A stretch of DNA of 64,000 nucleotides from positions 186,001 through 250,000 of the forward strand of contig JADGDG010000002.1 of assembly GCA_016744995.1 (NCBI GenBank). The letters run 5' to 3'. The position numbers and the translations under genes are program-made. Positions 1 through 9,496 of this stretch are shown piece by piece. How positions within the stretch are numbered: the first letter of the stretch is position 1; every line of letters starts with the position of its first letter. This DNA is from Gammaproteobacteria bacterium (lineage in GTDB: Bacteria; Pseudomonadota; Gammaproteobacteria; GRL18). Below the pieces are notes generated by a model that searched no databases, was not told the DNA's origin, and saw only the letters and a list, made by a program, of their open reading frames with translations.

Positions 1-84
1 ATCCGTCATATAACGATCATGCTGCTGAAAATGCTGTGGTCTTAAAAACATTCCTTCAGACCAGATTACTTTGCTATTGAACAC
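1..84 (-). CDS. tssK: TssK, T6SS baseplate protein (5' part only, cut by window edge)
   Basis: Reading the minus strand from a GTG at 84 gives 28 residues to the window edge, including KVIWSEGMFLRPQHFQQ. That is the very conserved N-terminus of TssK (ImpJ/VasE family). TssK is the trimeric cytoplasmic adaptor that joins the T6SS baseplate to the TssJLM membrane complex. A GGGAG ribosome-binding site at 91-95 lies six bases before the GTG, which decides the start. The gene follows tssJ by 62 bases in the same direction, the usual tssJ-tssK order. Only the first few percent of the roughly 440-residue protein is present, so its integrity cannot be judged. Confidence 0.9.
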   Translation of the reverse strand, partial: MFNSKVIWSEGMFLRPQHFQQHDRYMTD

Positions 85-146
85 AAAAAACTCCCTTAAA
101 ATTACCCATGTATTAATTTATATTAGTTAACATTTGTTCCAAATAT

Positions 147-656
147 TTATTCATGTTCATCTAATAGAATACTGTCTGCAGTAAGTTTTAAAGAGAGATA
201 ATTATGAGAACCCCGTTCTAAAGGTAAGACCAACCTCCACTTTGCTTGTCCTATTTCCTGATAGGCAACCATAACACCAATAAAATTTGCTCTCTCATTA
301 AATTCTAACTGAGCTTCAAACCGTTCATTGGGTTCAAAGTTTTTTTCCTCTCTTCTAAGAAAGTCAGCTCCTAATATTTCTTTTTCATTTTGATATAGAG
401 CAGCAAAATCTGCACTTTCAAAATTTGATGGAGAAACTAACGAATAAAGACGGACAACAACTGGTGAAGGACGACCATTTTGGTCAGGATTCAAGTCATA
501 AGTGGACACAACTTTTAAATCGAGTTTTGTTTTTGTCGATAGAAAGTTTTTCGGATCAAATACTTCACGTAAGACATCACTGGAAGTACAAGAAATTAGA
601 AATTGACTACTAAAAACCAGAAGAAATAAAGATATAATTTTTTGTCTATAAGTCAC
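147..656 (-). CDS. tssJ: TssJ, T6SS outer-membrane lipoprotein
   Basis: This 169-residue protein begins with a lipoprotein signal peptide: basic residues, a hydrophobic run and a lipobox ending at Cys23 (LISC). The rest is beta-rich, with the stretch on VVRLYSLVSPSNFESADF typical of TssJ (VasD/SciN family). TssJ is anchored in the inner leaflet of the outer membrane and holds TssM, forming the trans-envelope complex of the T6SS. The start is a GTG at 656 with a GGA-type ribosome-binding site about seven bases upstream. It sits 39 bases after the FHA gene and is followed by tssK, as in many T6SS operons. Size and signal both fit the family. Confidence 0.9.
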   Translation of the reverse strand: MTYRQKIISLFLLVFSSQFLISCTSSDVLREVFDPKNFLSTKTKLDLKVVSTYDLNPDQNGRPSPVVVRLYSLVSPSNFESADFAALYQNEKEILGADFLRREEKNFEPNERFEAQLEFNERANFIGVMVAYQEIGQAKWRLVLPLERGSHNYLSLKLTADSILLDEHE

Positions 657-695
657 AACAATTCCTTTTGTTATAATAAGTTGATTTATTATGTA

Positions 696-2108
696 TTAAG
701 CATTAACTTTTAACTTTGCCTGACGAATATCATCAATCTGGCGCTCATAAGCTTTAGAAAACTCACAAGAAAAAAATTCCGTAAAAACATCATCTTCCTC
801 TTTAATCTCAACATATAGATCAGTAAAGGCATCCCAATAACGTGATTTTTTACTGCCCAACCCCAGAGATTTTAATTTATTAGCATTATCAGTAATTTTT
901 TCAGGTGAAAATTTTTCAAGCAAAGAATTTAAAGCTGATTTCATCCCGGCCATCACACCAAGTTGATGCTCTTGCAACTCCACAAATGATTCCTTAATTG
1001 CCTGCTCAGAATTAAGATAACCTGATAAAGGATTAACTAACATATAATGAACCAGTTGTTCGTAATTAATACAAAACTTAAGAGGATTGTTTTCTTGTGA
1101 TTGTATGGTTGTCATTGATAAACGAAACTCATTTTTTAAATGTGCTCGTGAGATCATTGTTTTCATAAGGCCTGACATAGAATTTTTTGCAATATGAGCA
1201 ATATTTTCCATTACTTCTGGTAATTGCTCAGCTGAGATGTCATTCGGATCAAGTCCCATTGTTATCAATAAAGTAGAAATGGCTTCAGAATGCTGTTCGG
1301 GGTTGTGCTTACTAGAAGATTTAAGGTGTGTGTATTTTTCTTGAACTTGTTCGTGAGGATGAGTTTCTCGCGCCTGAATATTGGTTTTAACTTCAATTAT
1401 ATTTTTAACAACAGATGCAGAATTTTTTATCTGCTTATTTGAGTTTTCAAAATCTTTTTTAAAATCCTCAAAATTCCCAACATGATTTAGTTCTTCCTCA
1501 TGTTCAACTTTATTTGGTATAACCGACGGAGGAAATTCATTCTTTTCTTCAATAGTTATTTGAGTAGTCTTATCCAACCAGTTTTCTGGTATTGCATTGG
1601 GTAAGTCAAAATAAGACTGAGTGGATGAAATCGGATCCAATACAGAATTAATTGGATCACATTCTGATAAAATGTCATTTCCTACAACACATCCTGGTGT
1701 AGAAACCTCAGTAAAATGGCTTAAAGGATCAATATGCTGATTTATTTCCTGGGGTGCACTGGAAGAAAAGACGGCAGCTGATTGTGTTGCAACCAAAGTT
1801 GCCTGAATTGAATACTGACCCAGTTGAAAAACATCGCCATTACGGATAATGTGTGTTTTGTCACCTAGAGCATATTGATCTTTATTGATAAAAAGACCAT
1901 TAGTACTGGTATCTATAATAAGAAAATGGTTATTTTCAAAGTAAACTGAAACATGTTGCCCAGAGATGAGGCGTTCAGGATCATCGATCAACCAGTCATT
2001 TTTTGAATTTCGGCCGATTGTACCACCCGCAGCTTTGAAAACAAATTGAGATTGTTTTTCAGACATTGCGTGTCGTTGATGACTAATTATTTCAAGTAGT
2101 AAATCCAT
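696..2108 (-). CDS. tagH: TagH/ImpI-type FHA-domain protein of the T6SS
   Basis: This 470-residue protein has an N-terminal forkhead-associated (FHA) phosphopeptide-binding domain at about residues 20-110: GGTIGRNSKNDWLIDD, then the S-x-x-H element in LISGQHVSV and the TSTNGLFIN loop. A hydrophilic, poorly conserved linker follows (about 110-270). The C-terminal helical region (about 275-465) matches the ImpI/VasC domain of T6SS FHA proteins, with the MLVNPLSGYLNSEQAI segment. In other systems FHA proteins link T6SS assembly to Thr phosphorylation by PpkA-type kinases. No kinase or phosphatase gene is visible in this window. The start at 2108 has a GGAAG ribosome-binding site. Confidence 0.9.
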   Translation of the reverse strand: MDLLLEIISHQRHAMSEKQSQFVFKAAGGTIGRNSKNDWLIDDPERLISGQHVSVYFENNHFLIIDTSTNGLFINKDQYALGDKTHIIRNGDVFQLGQYSIQATLVATQSAAVFSSSAPQEINQHIDPLSHFTEVSTPGCVVGNDILSECDPINSVLDPISSTQSYFDLPNAIPENWLDKTTQITIEEKNEFPPSVIPNKVEHEEELNHVGNFEDFKKDFENSNKQIKNSASVVKNIIEVKTNIQARETHPHEQVQEKYTHLKSSSKHNPEQHSEAISTLLITMGLDPNDISAEQLPEVMENIAHIAKNSMSGLMKTMISRAHLKNEFRLSMTTIQSQENNPLKFCINYEQLVHYMLVNPLSGYLNSEQAIKESFVELQEHQLGVMAGMKSALNSLLEKFSPEKITDNANKLKSLGLGSKKSRYWDAFTDLYVEIKEEDDVFTEFFSCEFSKAYERQIDDIRQAKLKVNA

Positions 2109-2224
2109 TATAAACTTCCGTGTTACTCGACTACTTGTTACGCGAATATTGACAACGTAACGATAAATACTTCATATCCTATGAAACAGAAGTTATTGTA
2201 GCATTATTAAAGTATTTTTTATAG

Positions 2225-3889
2225 CTATTTTGGTATCATTATATTCAGTCGAGATATTTTTTCCACTAATGTCCTTCTCGATAATTTTAAAATTTGAGCT
2301 GTCAGAGTCTGATTCCAGTCATTGGCTCTTAAATTACTTTTTATCAAATTGGTCTCATAGTCCTGCATTACACTCTTCAGAGAGTTAAGAGGAAAAGAGA
2401 AAATATTACGATTATCAGTGTCGGAATATTGATGCTCATTATTCACTCTTTCGACTACCTCAACAGGTAAGTGTTGTTCCAGCAAGATCCCATCGTTATC
2501 ACAAAGTAAAATTGACCGTTCAATAATATTTTGTAACTCTCTAACATTACCCGGATAAGAATAACGACTCAATAAATAAATTACTGTAGGAGAAATACTT
2601 TTAATATGGCGTTGATAAGCCTGAGCGTATAATTCAACAAAATATTTAATCAGTAGAATAATATCATTTTCACGTTCACATAATCTGGGCAAGGTGATGG
2701 GAAATATGTTTAAGCGATAAAATAAATCCTGACGAAATTCACCCTCGATAATTTTGGTCTCCAGATCACAATGTGTCGCCGCAATAAGGCGCACATTCAC
2801 CTTATGACTAGTGCTTGCACCTAATGGTCTTATTTCCTGTTCTTGAATAACTCTTAGTATTTTAGCTTGTATACTAATCGGCATATCACCAATTTCATCA
2901 AGAAAAAGAGTGCCGCCATCTGCCTGATCAAAGAGCCCGGATTTATCCAGTTCAGCACCTGTAAATGCACCCTTCTTATGTCCGAACAATTCACTTTCTA
3001 AAAGAGTTTCAGGCAAAGCAGCACAATTTTGACTGATCATAGGCTGATTATTTCTATGGCTTTTTTCATGAATAGCTTTTGCAAAGATCTCTTTTCCGGT
3101 ACCAGTTTCTCCTCGTAGTAAAACTGTTACATTGGAATCAACCACTTTATCCATTAATCGAAACACATCAGACATGGCATCACTTTTACCAATAATGGCA
3201 TAATCATTTTTTTTCTTAATGGATTGTTTAAGACGTGTATTCTCATGTTCCAGAGCCTGATTACTTTCATCCAGAACTTGTATCAAATGATTATTGTGCG
3301 AGACCAGATTAGTATTATTAATCAATACTGCGGACAATGAAGAAAATGCATTTAATAATTTATGATTAATTTGTGATGAGTAATTATATAATTCAAGAAG
3401 GCCTATCGTGATCCCCTCATGATCACACAGAGACATCACCAGAACAGAGTTTGTCCGACAGGAAAACAGCTGATCAAATTCAGTGATATGCGGTACCTGA
3501 TAGGATGAAAAATTATCTTCTCGTTTTAATTCCATTAAGCTCCCTGTTATAGCACAATAGATAAGATAATTATTGCTATTGATCACTCCTTTTTCCTGAA
3601 TGATAACTTTGGAGAAACTCTGTTTGTTAGAAATAGGTGATAAGCTGAAATTAATTTCCTTAATTGGTGAGCCTGCAATACAAACCTGTTTTAAATAAAA
3701 ATATTTTTTTGTAATATCAGGAATATAAATCTTACCACCCTCAGCCTGAGTAATTTTTATGCTTTCCTTAATAATAGCACCCAACAATTTATTAATATCA
3801 TTTTCACTGGCCAGTTCACGAGTCAGATTAATAATATATTCTAAAGCCTGATTGTTATTTATTTGAGATTCAGTATCAATATCATTCAT
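2225..3889 (-). CDS. vasH: Sigma-54-dependent activator of the T6SS (VasH-like)
   Basis: This enhancer-binding protein has a GAF-like sensory region at about residues 15-190. The AAA+ sigma-54 interaction domain covers about 225-460: Walker A GETGTGKE near 258, the GAFTGA loop near 305 and GGTLFLDEIGDMP as Walker B. The C-terminus is a Fis-type helix-turn-helix (LTAQILKLSRRTLVEKISRLNI). It should activate RpoN-dependent promoters, in T6SS loci usually the hcp/vgrG or tss operons. I start it at the ATG at 3889, just after the clpV stop; an in-frame start at 3931 would overlap clpV by 35 bases and add an atypical hydrophobic leader. Neither start has a strong ribosome-binding site, so translation may be coupled to clpV. 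Confidence 0.9.
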   Translation of the reverse strand: MNDIDTESQINNNQALEYIINLTRELASENDINKLLGAIIKESIKITQAEGGKIYIPDITKKYFYLKQVCIAGSPIKEINFSLSPISNKQSFSKVIIQEKGVINSNNYLIYCAITGSLMELKREDNFSSYQVPHITEFDQLFSCRTNSVLVMSLCDHEGITIGLLELYNYSSQINHKLLNAFSSLSAVLINNTNLVSHNNHLIQVLDESNQALEHENTRLKQSIKKKNDYAIIGKSDAMSDVFRLMDKVVDSNVTVLLRGETGTGKEIFAKAIHEKSHRNNQPMISQNCAALPETLLESELFGHKKGAFTGAELDKSGLFDQADGGTLFLDEIGDMPISIQAKILRVIQEQEIRPLGASTSHKVNVRLIAATHCDLETKIIEGEFRQDLFYRLNIFPITLPRLCERENDIILLIKYFVELYAQAYQRHIKSISPTVIYLLSRYSYPGNVRELQNIIERSILLCDNDGILLEQHLPVEVVERVNNEHQYSDTDNRNIFSFPLNSLKSVMQDYETNLIKSNLRANDWNQTLTAQILKLSRRTLVEKISRLNIMIPK

Positions 3890-3896
3890 AATATAT

Positions 3897-6533
3897 TTAT
3901 ACAAATTTATACTCAAAAGCACCCTGTTCATTAACCTGTATCATCAGACTATTATAGCTATTATCCTGACTGAGATGTTCCAACAGATGAGTTGATATTT
4001 TTGGGATCATGTTATGGTTAATAATATGGTCAATATTTCTTGCGCCTGTTTCAACATCCTGGCAACGCTTTGAAATAGCATCAAGAACATCATTATTATA
4101 TCTTAATTGAATTTTATGCTCATGATTAAGGCGTTGAGATATGCGTTCAAGTTTAAGCTCAGTCAGTTCAGTCATTACATGTCCATGGACAGGAAAATAC
4201 GGAACAATTGTCATGCGTGCAAGCAGTGCAGGTTTGAAATATTGATTGAGTACCGGTTTAATTGCATCAATCAGAGTCTTATAATCAGGTCTTATTGGAT
4301 TAACGTCATCATTTGTTTCATTACATAATTGAGTGATAATATCGGCTGCCAGATTGCTCGTGAGTATAATTGTGGTATTTTTAAAATCTATTTCACGCCC
4401 CTCGCCATCATTTAATACCCCTTTATCAAAAACCTGATAAAAAAGGTTCATAATCTCAGGATCTGCTTTTTCAACCTCATCGAGTAAAACTACAGAATAG
4501 GGCCTTTGTCTCACTGCTTCAGTCAGAATCCCCCCCTCACCATAACCAACATACCCGGGAGGAGAACCAATTAGTCGTGAAATCGTATGTTTCTCCTGAA
4601 ACTCTGACATATTAATCGTGGTCATAAAACGTTCACCACCATATAATAAATCAGCCAGAGCAATCCCCGTTTCAGTCTTTCCTACACCACTTGGTCCTAC
4701 TAGCAAAAAAACACCATTGGGCGCATCAGGATTAGATAAACACGCTTCAGAAGTTCTGACAGTTTTGTCTAAAATATCAATGGCATGATCCTGACCTTTA
4801 ATCCGACTTTTCATTTTAGATTGAAAATTCATCAGTCCCTGTCGTTTACTGGACATCATCTTACCTAAAGGTATTCCAGTCCAGTCAGCTATCACCTTAC
4901 CTATTAGCTGTTTATCCACTTCATACGAGACCAGAGCAATATCATCAGATTCAATTAATTCATCCAGCTCTGTGCTCAATTTTGAAAGTAGATTGATTAA
5001 CTCAACTCTATCTTCCCCTGAATCCGGTTGCTCATGAAGAGAGGCCAGCTTCTGGCGAGTTTCAAGAATTTTATTGGCTATAAGCGATTCATTTAACCAG
5101 CGAGTTTTAACTTCATCCGCAAAACGAGCTATTTCTGATAACTTTTTTTTCAATGAATCACTAACACTGTGATCAAGAATCAATCCCATATCGATATCAC
5201 GTTGAATTGCTCTTATCTCACGCTTCAATGAAGTCTTCTGAGAAATATATTCATCCAGGATGGCTGGTTGTGAAGAGATACTGATTTTTACCCTGGCACA
5301 AGCGGTATCAAGTACATCAATTGCCTTATCGGGTAATAAACGTCCGGAAATATAACGTTTAGACAATCGAGCCGCTGCCTCTATCGCATCATCACGAATA
5401 TAAACACCATGAGTCAGCTCATACTTTTCCTTTAGTCCACGAAGAATAACCATAGCCTGCTCTGCTGAAGGTTCATCTAATTTCACCAGTTGGAAACGTC
5501 TGGCAAGGGCAGGATCTTTTTCAAAATACTTCTTATACTCACTCCAGGTTGTTGCCGCAATAGTTCTCAGTTCACCTCGTGCCAAAGCAGGCTTTAATAA
5601 GTTTGCGGCATCATTGCCACCAGCCTGACCACCTGCACCTACTAGTGTATGTGCTTCATCAATAAAAATAATAATAGCCTGCTCAGAAGATTTAACTTCA
5701 TCAACTACGGCTTTGAGTCGCTTTTCAAACTCACCTTTAATGCTGGCCCCAGCCTGAAGTGATCCCATATCAAGTCCTAACAGACGAACATTTTTTAAAA
5801 TATCAGGAACATCACCATCCACAATCTTTAAAGCCAGCCCTTCCACTACCGCAGTTTTTCCAACTCCGGGTTCACCAACTGCAATAGGATTATTTTTTCG
5901 ACGTCTGGCAAGCACATCAATAATCTGACGTATTTCCTTATCACGACAAAAAACCGGATCAATTTCACCCTCAGCAGCCTGTTGAGTAAAATCTATAGTG
6001 TATTTCTCTAGTGCATTTTCTGTTCTGAGTTGTAAACCATCAGAAGCATGAGCTGCTGCAGATGTTGAATTCTCATGTGCAAGTCTGCCCTGCAATAGAT
6101 TAAATAATTTCTCTAATGAAATCGACTCCATTAAATCATAGTAAGCCATTCGACCAAAACGATTAGGATTAGACAAAAGAGCCAGGATCATTGCTCCTGT
6201 AGAAATATAATTTATTTTAAATTTAAGAGAACATAAGAGCCATGACTCTTGCAGCCAATCAATTAGTAAAGGTGAAAAAACTGGATGTGAGGTATTGCCC
6301 GAACGTAAATCCTGTGTTAATTGAATCGCTCTGTTCACTTTAGTCTCAGATACCTCAAATTGTTTCAGTATGAGAGCCAGTTCATTATTAGAAGAATCCA
6401 GTAACTCTAGTAAAAAATCTTCTATGGTAATTTCATAACCACCTCTTGTAACACATTTACCACTAGAACCCTCTAAAACTAAGCGAGTATCCATTCCCAA
6501 GTGAGCAATCAATGCATCTAGATTTACATCCAT
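3897..6533 (-). CDS. tssH: ClpV (TssH), T6SS sheath-recycling AAA+ ATPase
   Basis: This 878-residue ClpB-class protein has an N-terminal domain (about 1-160), a first AAA+ module with Walker A GEPGVGKT near 220 and Walker B IIIFIDEAHTLVGAG, a middle coiled-coil region (about 410-530), and a second AAA+ module with Walker A GPSGVGKT near 611. It differs from housekeeping ClpB in its N-domain and in sitting among tss genes. ClpV extracts and unfolds contracted TssBC sheath so it can be reused. The ATG at 6533 has an AAAGGA ribosome-binding site eight bases upstream. Length matches the family, and both ATP sites look intact. Confidence 0.95.
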   Translation of the reverse strand: MDVNLDALIAHLGMDTRLVLEGSSGKCVTRGGYEITIEDFLLELLDSSNNELALILKQFEVSETKVNRAIQLTQDLRSGNTSHPVFSPLLIDWLQESWLLCSLKFKINYISTGAMILALLSNPNRFGRMAYYDLMESISLEKLFNLLQGRLAHENSTSAAAHASDGLQLRTENALEKYTIDFTQQAAEGEIDPVFCRDKEIRQIIDVLARRRKNNPIAVGEPGVGKTAVVEGLALKIVDGDVPDILKNVRLLGLDMGSLQAGASIKGEFEKRLKAVVDEVKSSEQAIIIFIDEAHTLVGAGGQAGGNDAANLLKPALARGELRTIAATTWSEYKKYFEKDPALARRFQLVKLDEPSAEQAMVILRGLKEKYELTHGVYIRDDAIEAAARLSKRYISGRLLPDKAIDVLDTACARVKISISSQPAILDEYISQKTSLKREIRAIQRDIDMGLILDHSVSDSLKKKLSEIARFADEVKTRWLNESLIANKILETRQKLASLHEQPDSGEDRVELINLLSKLSTELDELIESDDIALVSYEVDKQLIGKVIADWTGIPLGKMMSSKRQGLMNFQSKMKSRIKGQDHAIDILDKTVRTSEACLSNPDAPNGVFLLVGPSGVGKTETGIALADLLYGGERFMTTINMSEFQEKHTISRLIGSPPGYVGYGEGGILTEAVRQRPYSVVLLDEVEKADPEIMNLFYQVFDKGVLNDGEGREIDFKNTTIILTSNLAADIITQLCNETNDDVNPIRPDYKTLIDAIKPVLNQYFKPALLARMTIVPYFPVHGHVMTELTELKLERISQRLNHEHKIQLRYNNDVLDAISKRCQDVETGARNIDHIINHNMIPKISTHLLEHLSQDNSYNSLMIQVNEQGAFEYKFV

Positions 6534-6646
6534 TCTAATAATCCTTTATTTAGTTTTATCTTTAACTTTAACTTTAAATTTCTATTCAAAAACCATCTGA
6601 AAATTTATTTTTCTTCCTCCTTCATTAGCTGGGAGGATAAAATTAT

Positions 6647-7744
6647 TTACGCCCTTCCTTGGATCACAACTGATTTCTTTACCTTTTCATGTGCTCCAAC
6701 CCAGCTAGACCAGCCTAATTTTTCCTGATTATGATGACTTAAAGACAAACTCGGCACATCCTGTTTAATGAGCTGCAATTCAATATCATATTCAAGTTGA
6801 TCACGAAGAATATAATCTACAATTTTTTTCAGTGACATATGATCCTCACCATCAGGTAAAAATTTAACAAAACGTTCATAAGATAACTCTGTAATTTTTA
6901 TCCTAAATTTTCCACTATGGTCTTCTACCTCTTTACCCAAAACCATATCATGATTAAGTGTCGCACATTGCAGTCCAAGGCGATTCTGTTGATCTTCAGA
7001 AACTTTTACAAAACGCTTCATATTTGAACAAATATAAAATGAATCCAATTTAAAATAAAATCGTAATATCGACTCAATAACACTGGCAGAGTGACATCTC
7101 ATCCCAAGCATACCAATAAACGGCAATAATCGATCCCAGTCAACCTCAGAAGCAATCCTCTGATCCGGCTGCACCAGACCACATAAAGCAAACATCCAAT
7201 TAGTAAATGGATCACTGCCCTCATCTTCAAATTCATTATATTGTCTGTTCTTGTGTTGCTTACTCTTGTGTTGCTTACTCTTGTATTGTTTACTCTTGTA
7301 TTGTTTACTCTTGTATTGTTTATAGTACCTGTATTTTTCCCAGCACTTATAAACCAGTGATATCATTCGATGGTTAAACAGATCCATAAAATCCTTAGTT
7401 GAATCCTCACCATTTTTAGACTGTATAATACCTTCACTATAAAATGCCGGCAGCGGTGATACCGTACCATATAGTCCCAGGAAATTAATGGTCATTGTTG
7501 CTATTCGTTTTTTATCCATCTCCTGTATAGAAACGAATTCAATATCAGACTTGTTGTATGATAATTGCGGATTGACTGAAAACTGAATTAAAGTTTTTTT
7601 CAGTACTTCCTTACCACCTGTTTCAGAAACCAGATGATTATAATCATTGAGCAATTGAACTGCCTGAAAGAACGAATATTGTTCACTATGATTAATTAAA
7701 TCATAAATTATATGATTGGCTGTTGACCTATCCTGGATGGCCAC
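6647..7744 (-). CDS. tssG: TssG, T6SS baseplate wedge protein
   Basis: This 365-residue protein matches TssG (ImpH/VasB). It has the N-terminal helix on EQYSFFQAVQLL and the NFLGLYGTVSPLPAFYSE motif, then FNHRMISLVYKCWEKYRY and LGMRCHSASVIESIL. TssG pairs with two TssF copies in the baseplate wedge, which docks to TssK. The GTG start at 7744 lies inside the end of tssF (37-base overlap) and has a GGGAGA ribosome-binding site nine bases before it. The odd feature is a lysine/glutamine-rich pentapeptide repeat (KSKQY and KSKQH units) at about residues 139-168, between the FNHRM helix and the next conserved block. It is encoded by a 15-base tandem repeat and looks like an insertion in a surface loop. 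Confidence 0.93.
   Translation of the reverse strand: MAIQDRSTANHIIYDLINHSEQYSFFQAVQLLNDYNHLVSETGGKEVLKKTLIQFSVNPQLSYNKSDIEFVSIQEMDKKRIATMTINFLGLYGTVSPLPAFYSEGIIQSKNGEDSTKDFMDLFNHRMISLVYKCWEKYRYYKQYKSKQYKSKQYKSKQHKSKQHKNRQYNEFEDEGSDPFTNWMFALCGLVQPDQRIASEVDWDRLLPFIGMLGMRCHSASVIESILRFYFKLDSFYICSNMKRFVKVSEDQQNRLGLQCATLNHDMVLGKEVEDHSGKFRIKITELSYERFVKFLPDGEDHMSLKKIVDYILRDQLEYDIELQLIKQDVPSLSLSHHNQEKLGWSSWVGAHEKVKKSVVIQGRA
7243..7330 (-). repeat. 15-bp tandem repeat inside tssG
   Basis: The plus strand shows between five and six imperfect copies of a 15-base unit (tactcttgtattgtt and variants with g for a). The unit length keeps the reading frame and gives repeated KSKQY/KSKQH pentapeptides. Such a tract can change copy number by slippage without frameshift, so the TssG loop length may vary between strains. 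This is seen directly; any functional effect is inference. Confidence 0.85.
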
Positions 7745-9489
7745 TTATAAATCTCTCCCTGTTCAATACCATGAACAATTAATTCATGAAATGAGTTCAG
7801 TGATACATAAAGTGAAAAAAACTCATTCAATACCGTAAAAAATAAAAACATCTCACCTTCATTAGTAAACTTAGATTCCAGAACTCTCATTGTGCTGCAA
7901 ATTCCCCGAACAGGACGCCCCTGATACAAACGATCAACTCTCTCCACTTTAATCGAATCAATACCCTCTAAGCGATGCTCACTGGCCCTAGCCTGCTGGC
8001 GATCATAATAACGGCGATAATCATACGTAGACAATATAATTTTTAATGCCTCCTTATTCATTAGAGACTGATAATTTAATGACATATTGGATATAAGCTG
8101 CCAGTGAAAGCCCTTATCCATGGGAGGAATAAATTCAGGAGTTACCTGAGAAATATTTGCCACATTGACAAACTCAGGTAAACCTTCACCAGGAATATTT
8201 ATATCACCAATCCCCAACTTAATCGGCAGGTTGCGGTTGGTACATATAAGACTGGCTTCAATGGTTTCACCCTGAAGTATTTCACCCTGTTCATAATGAT
8301 CCACAAAACTGATAAAACTGTCTAAAGCCTGACCATCCTGAGATTCTTTCACACTGACTTTATAATATAACTGTTTTCCTGAATCATTAAGACCATGATC
8401 GAATGATTCAAAGTAAGGATATTTCTTACGATTGTGATCACTATGTCCCCAGGCTTCAACTTCTTTTACCTGATAGATTTCATAATGCTTTGGATTGATA
8501 GCTGAAGGTAATAAACGATAATCAACATGCTTATGATCAAGCTGTATTGGCGCTGATTTATGTTCAAATAAATTAATGACAGGTGTGCAATAAAGCCTGA
8601 ATGTCTCCTTGTTAATTACAAGACCAGTATCCAGACTTCTTGAAAACTGACATTCAAATTCTAAACTGGCCAGATTATCAATATCTAATTGTTCTAACTT
8701 TTTCCCTAAATCATTCAAGTTCTTAAAATCAATAAACAGGTACTTTTCAGACAGTGCAAAGTATTCCTGAAGAATTCGATAGCCATTAAATAGATTATTA
8801 CTATAGGCTAATAAATTCTCATCCCCAGAAAAACCAGCAGGTTTAATATCGTTTAAATCAAGTGAACTTAAATAAACACTTTCCCCTTCTGTATTAATAG
8901 CACTGATCCGAACACTCTTCAGATAACGGCAAAAAAACAGGTATAACAAATGGGATGTCCGTAGATCGCCAAAAAGGTGGAAACGCAGGAAAGTCAGTGA
9001 CATTTCTTCAAGATTGCCCTTACCATCCAATAATGACAGATTAATCCTTATATTTGAACCTGTTGTCTGTATTGAATGCCGCACATCAGAAATAATAAGC
9101 GGATATAAGTCAACATCATAACAGGTTTGAAATTGACATTGGGTGCTGTCAATCGGAGTTGATAAAACCATGCTTTTACGTTTAATCTGTTTTTTTTCTG
9201 ACAAACCACGCATTGGAGTCATTTGGATAATACTTAAAGATGGGATAGGTTTAAGAAAATTTGGCCATAATAAATTCATTACCGAATGAGTCAGTTCCGG
9301 TAATTCATCCTCAAGCTTTTGACGCAGGCGGCCAGTTAAAAAGGCAAAACCTTCCAATAATCGTTCAACATCCGGATCTTGCGCCTCTGTGGCTAAAAAC
9401 GGTGCCAGCCTTGGGTTATTGTCCGCAAACTCTGCGCCCAGACTCCTGAGTGCCGTTAATTCATCTTGAAAATACTTATTAATAGACAT
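7708..9489 (-). CDS. tssF: TssF, T6SS baseplate wedge protein
   Basis: This 593-residue protein carries the signature N-terminus of TssF (ImpG/VasA), including YFQDELTALRSLGAEFA and PDVERLLEGFAFLTGRL, then ELTHSVMNLLWPNFLKPIPS. TssF forms the core of the baseplate wedge with TssG and TssE and is the gp6-like component. The ATG at 9489 has an AGG ribosome-binding site seven bases upstream. It follows tssE by seven bases and overlaps tssG, so the three wedge genes are probably translationally coupled. Length is usual for the family and no disruption is seen. Confidence 0.95.
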   Translation of the reverse strand: MSINKYFQDELTALRSLGAEFADNNPRLAPFLATEAQDPDVERLLEGFAFLTGRLRQKLEDELPELTHSVMNLLWPNFLKPIPSLSIIQMTPMRGLSEKKQIKRKSMVLSTPIDSTQCQFQTCYDVDLYPLIISDVRHSIQTTGSNIRINLSLLDGKGNLEEMSLTFLRFHLFGDLRTSHLLYLFFCRYLKSVRISAINTEGESVYLSSLDLNDIKPAGFSGDENLLAYSNNLFNGYRILQEYFALSEKYLFIDFKNLNDLGKKLEQLDIDNLASLEFECQFSRSLDTGLVINKETFRLYCTPVINLFEHKSAPIQLDHKHVDYRLLPSAINPKHYEIYQVKEVEAWGHSDHNRKKYPYFESFDHGLNDSGKQLYYKVSVKESQDGQALDSFISFVDHYEQGEILQGETIEASLICTNRNLPIKLGIGDINIPGEGLPEFVNVANISQVTPEFIPPMDKGFHWQLISNMSLNYQSLMNKEALKIILSTYDYRRYYDRQQARASEHRLEGIDSIKVERVDRLYQGRPVRGICSTMRVLESKFTNEGEMFLFFTVLNEFFSLYVSLNSFHELIVHGIEQGEIYKWPSRIGQQPII

Positions 9490-9496
9490 GTAAGAC

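Noticed and set aside
2225..3931. Longer start of the sigma-54 activator at 3931
   Set aside because: It overlaps clpV by 35 bases and adds a leader unlike the family; the ATG at 3889 fits better.
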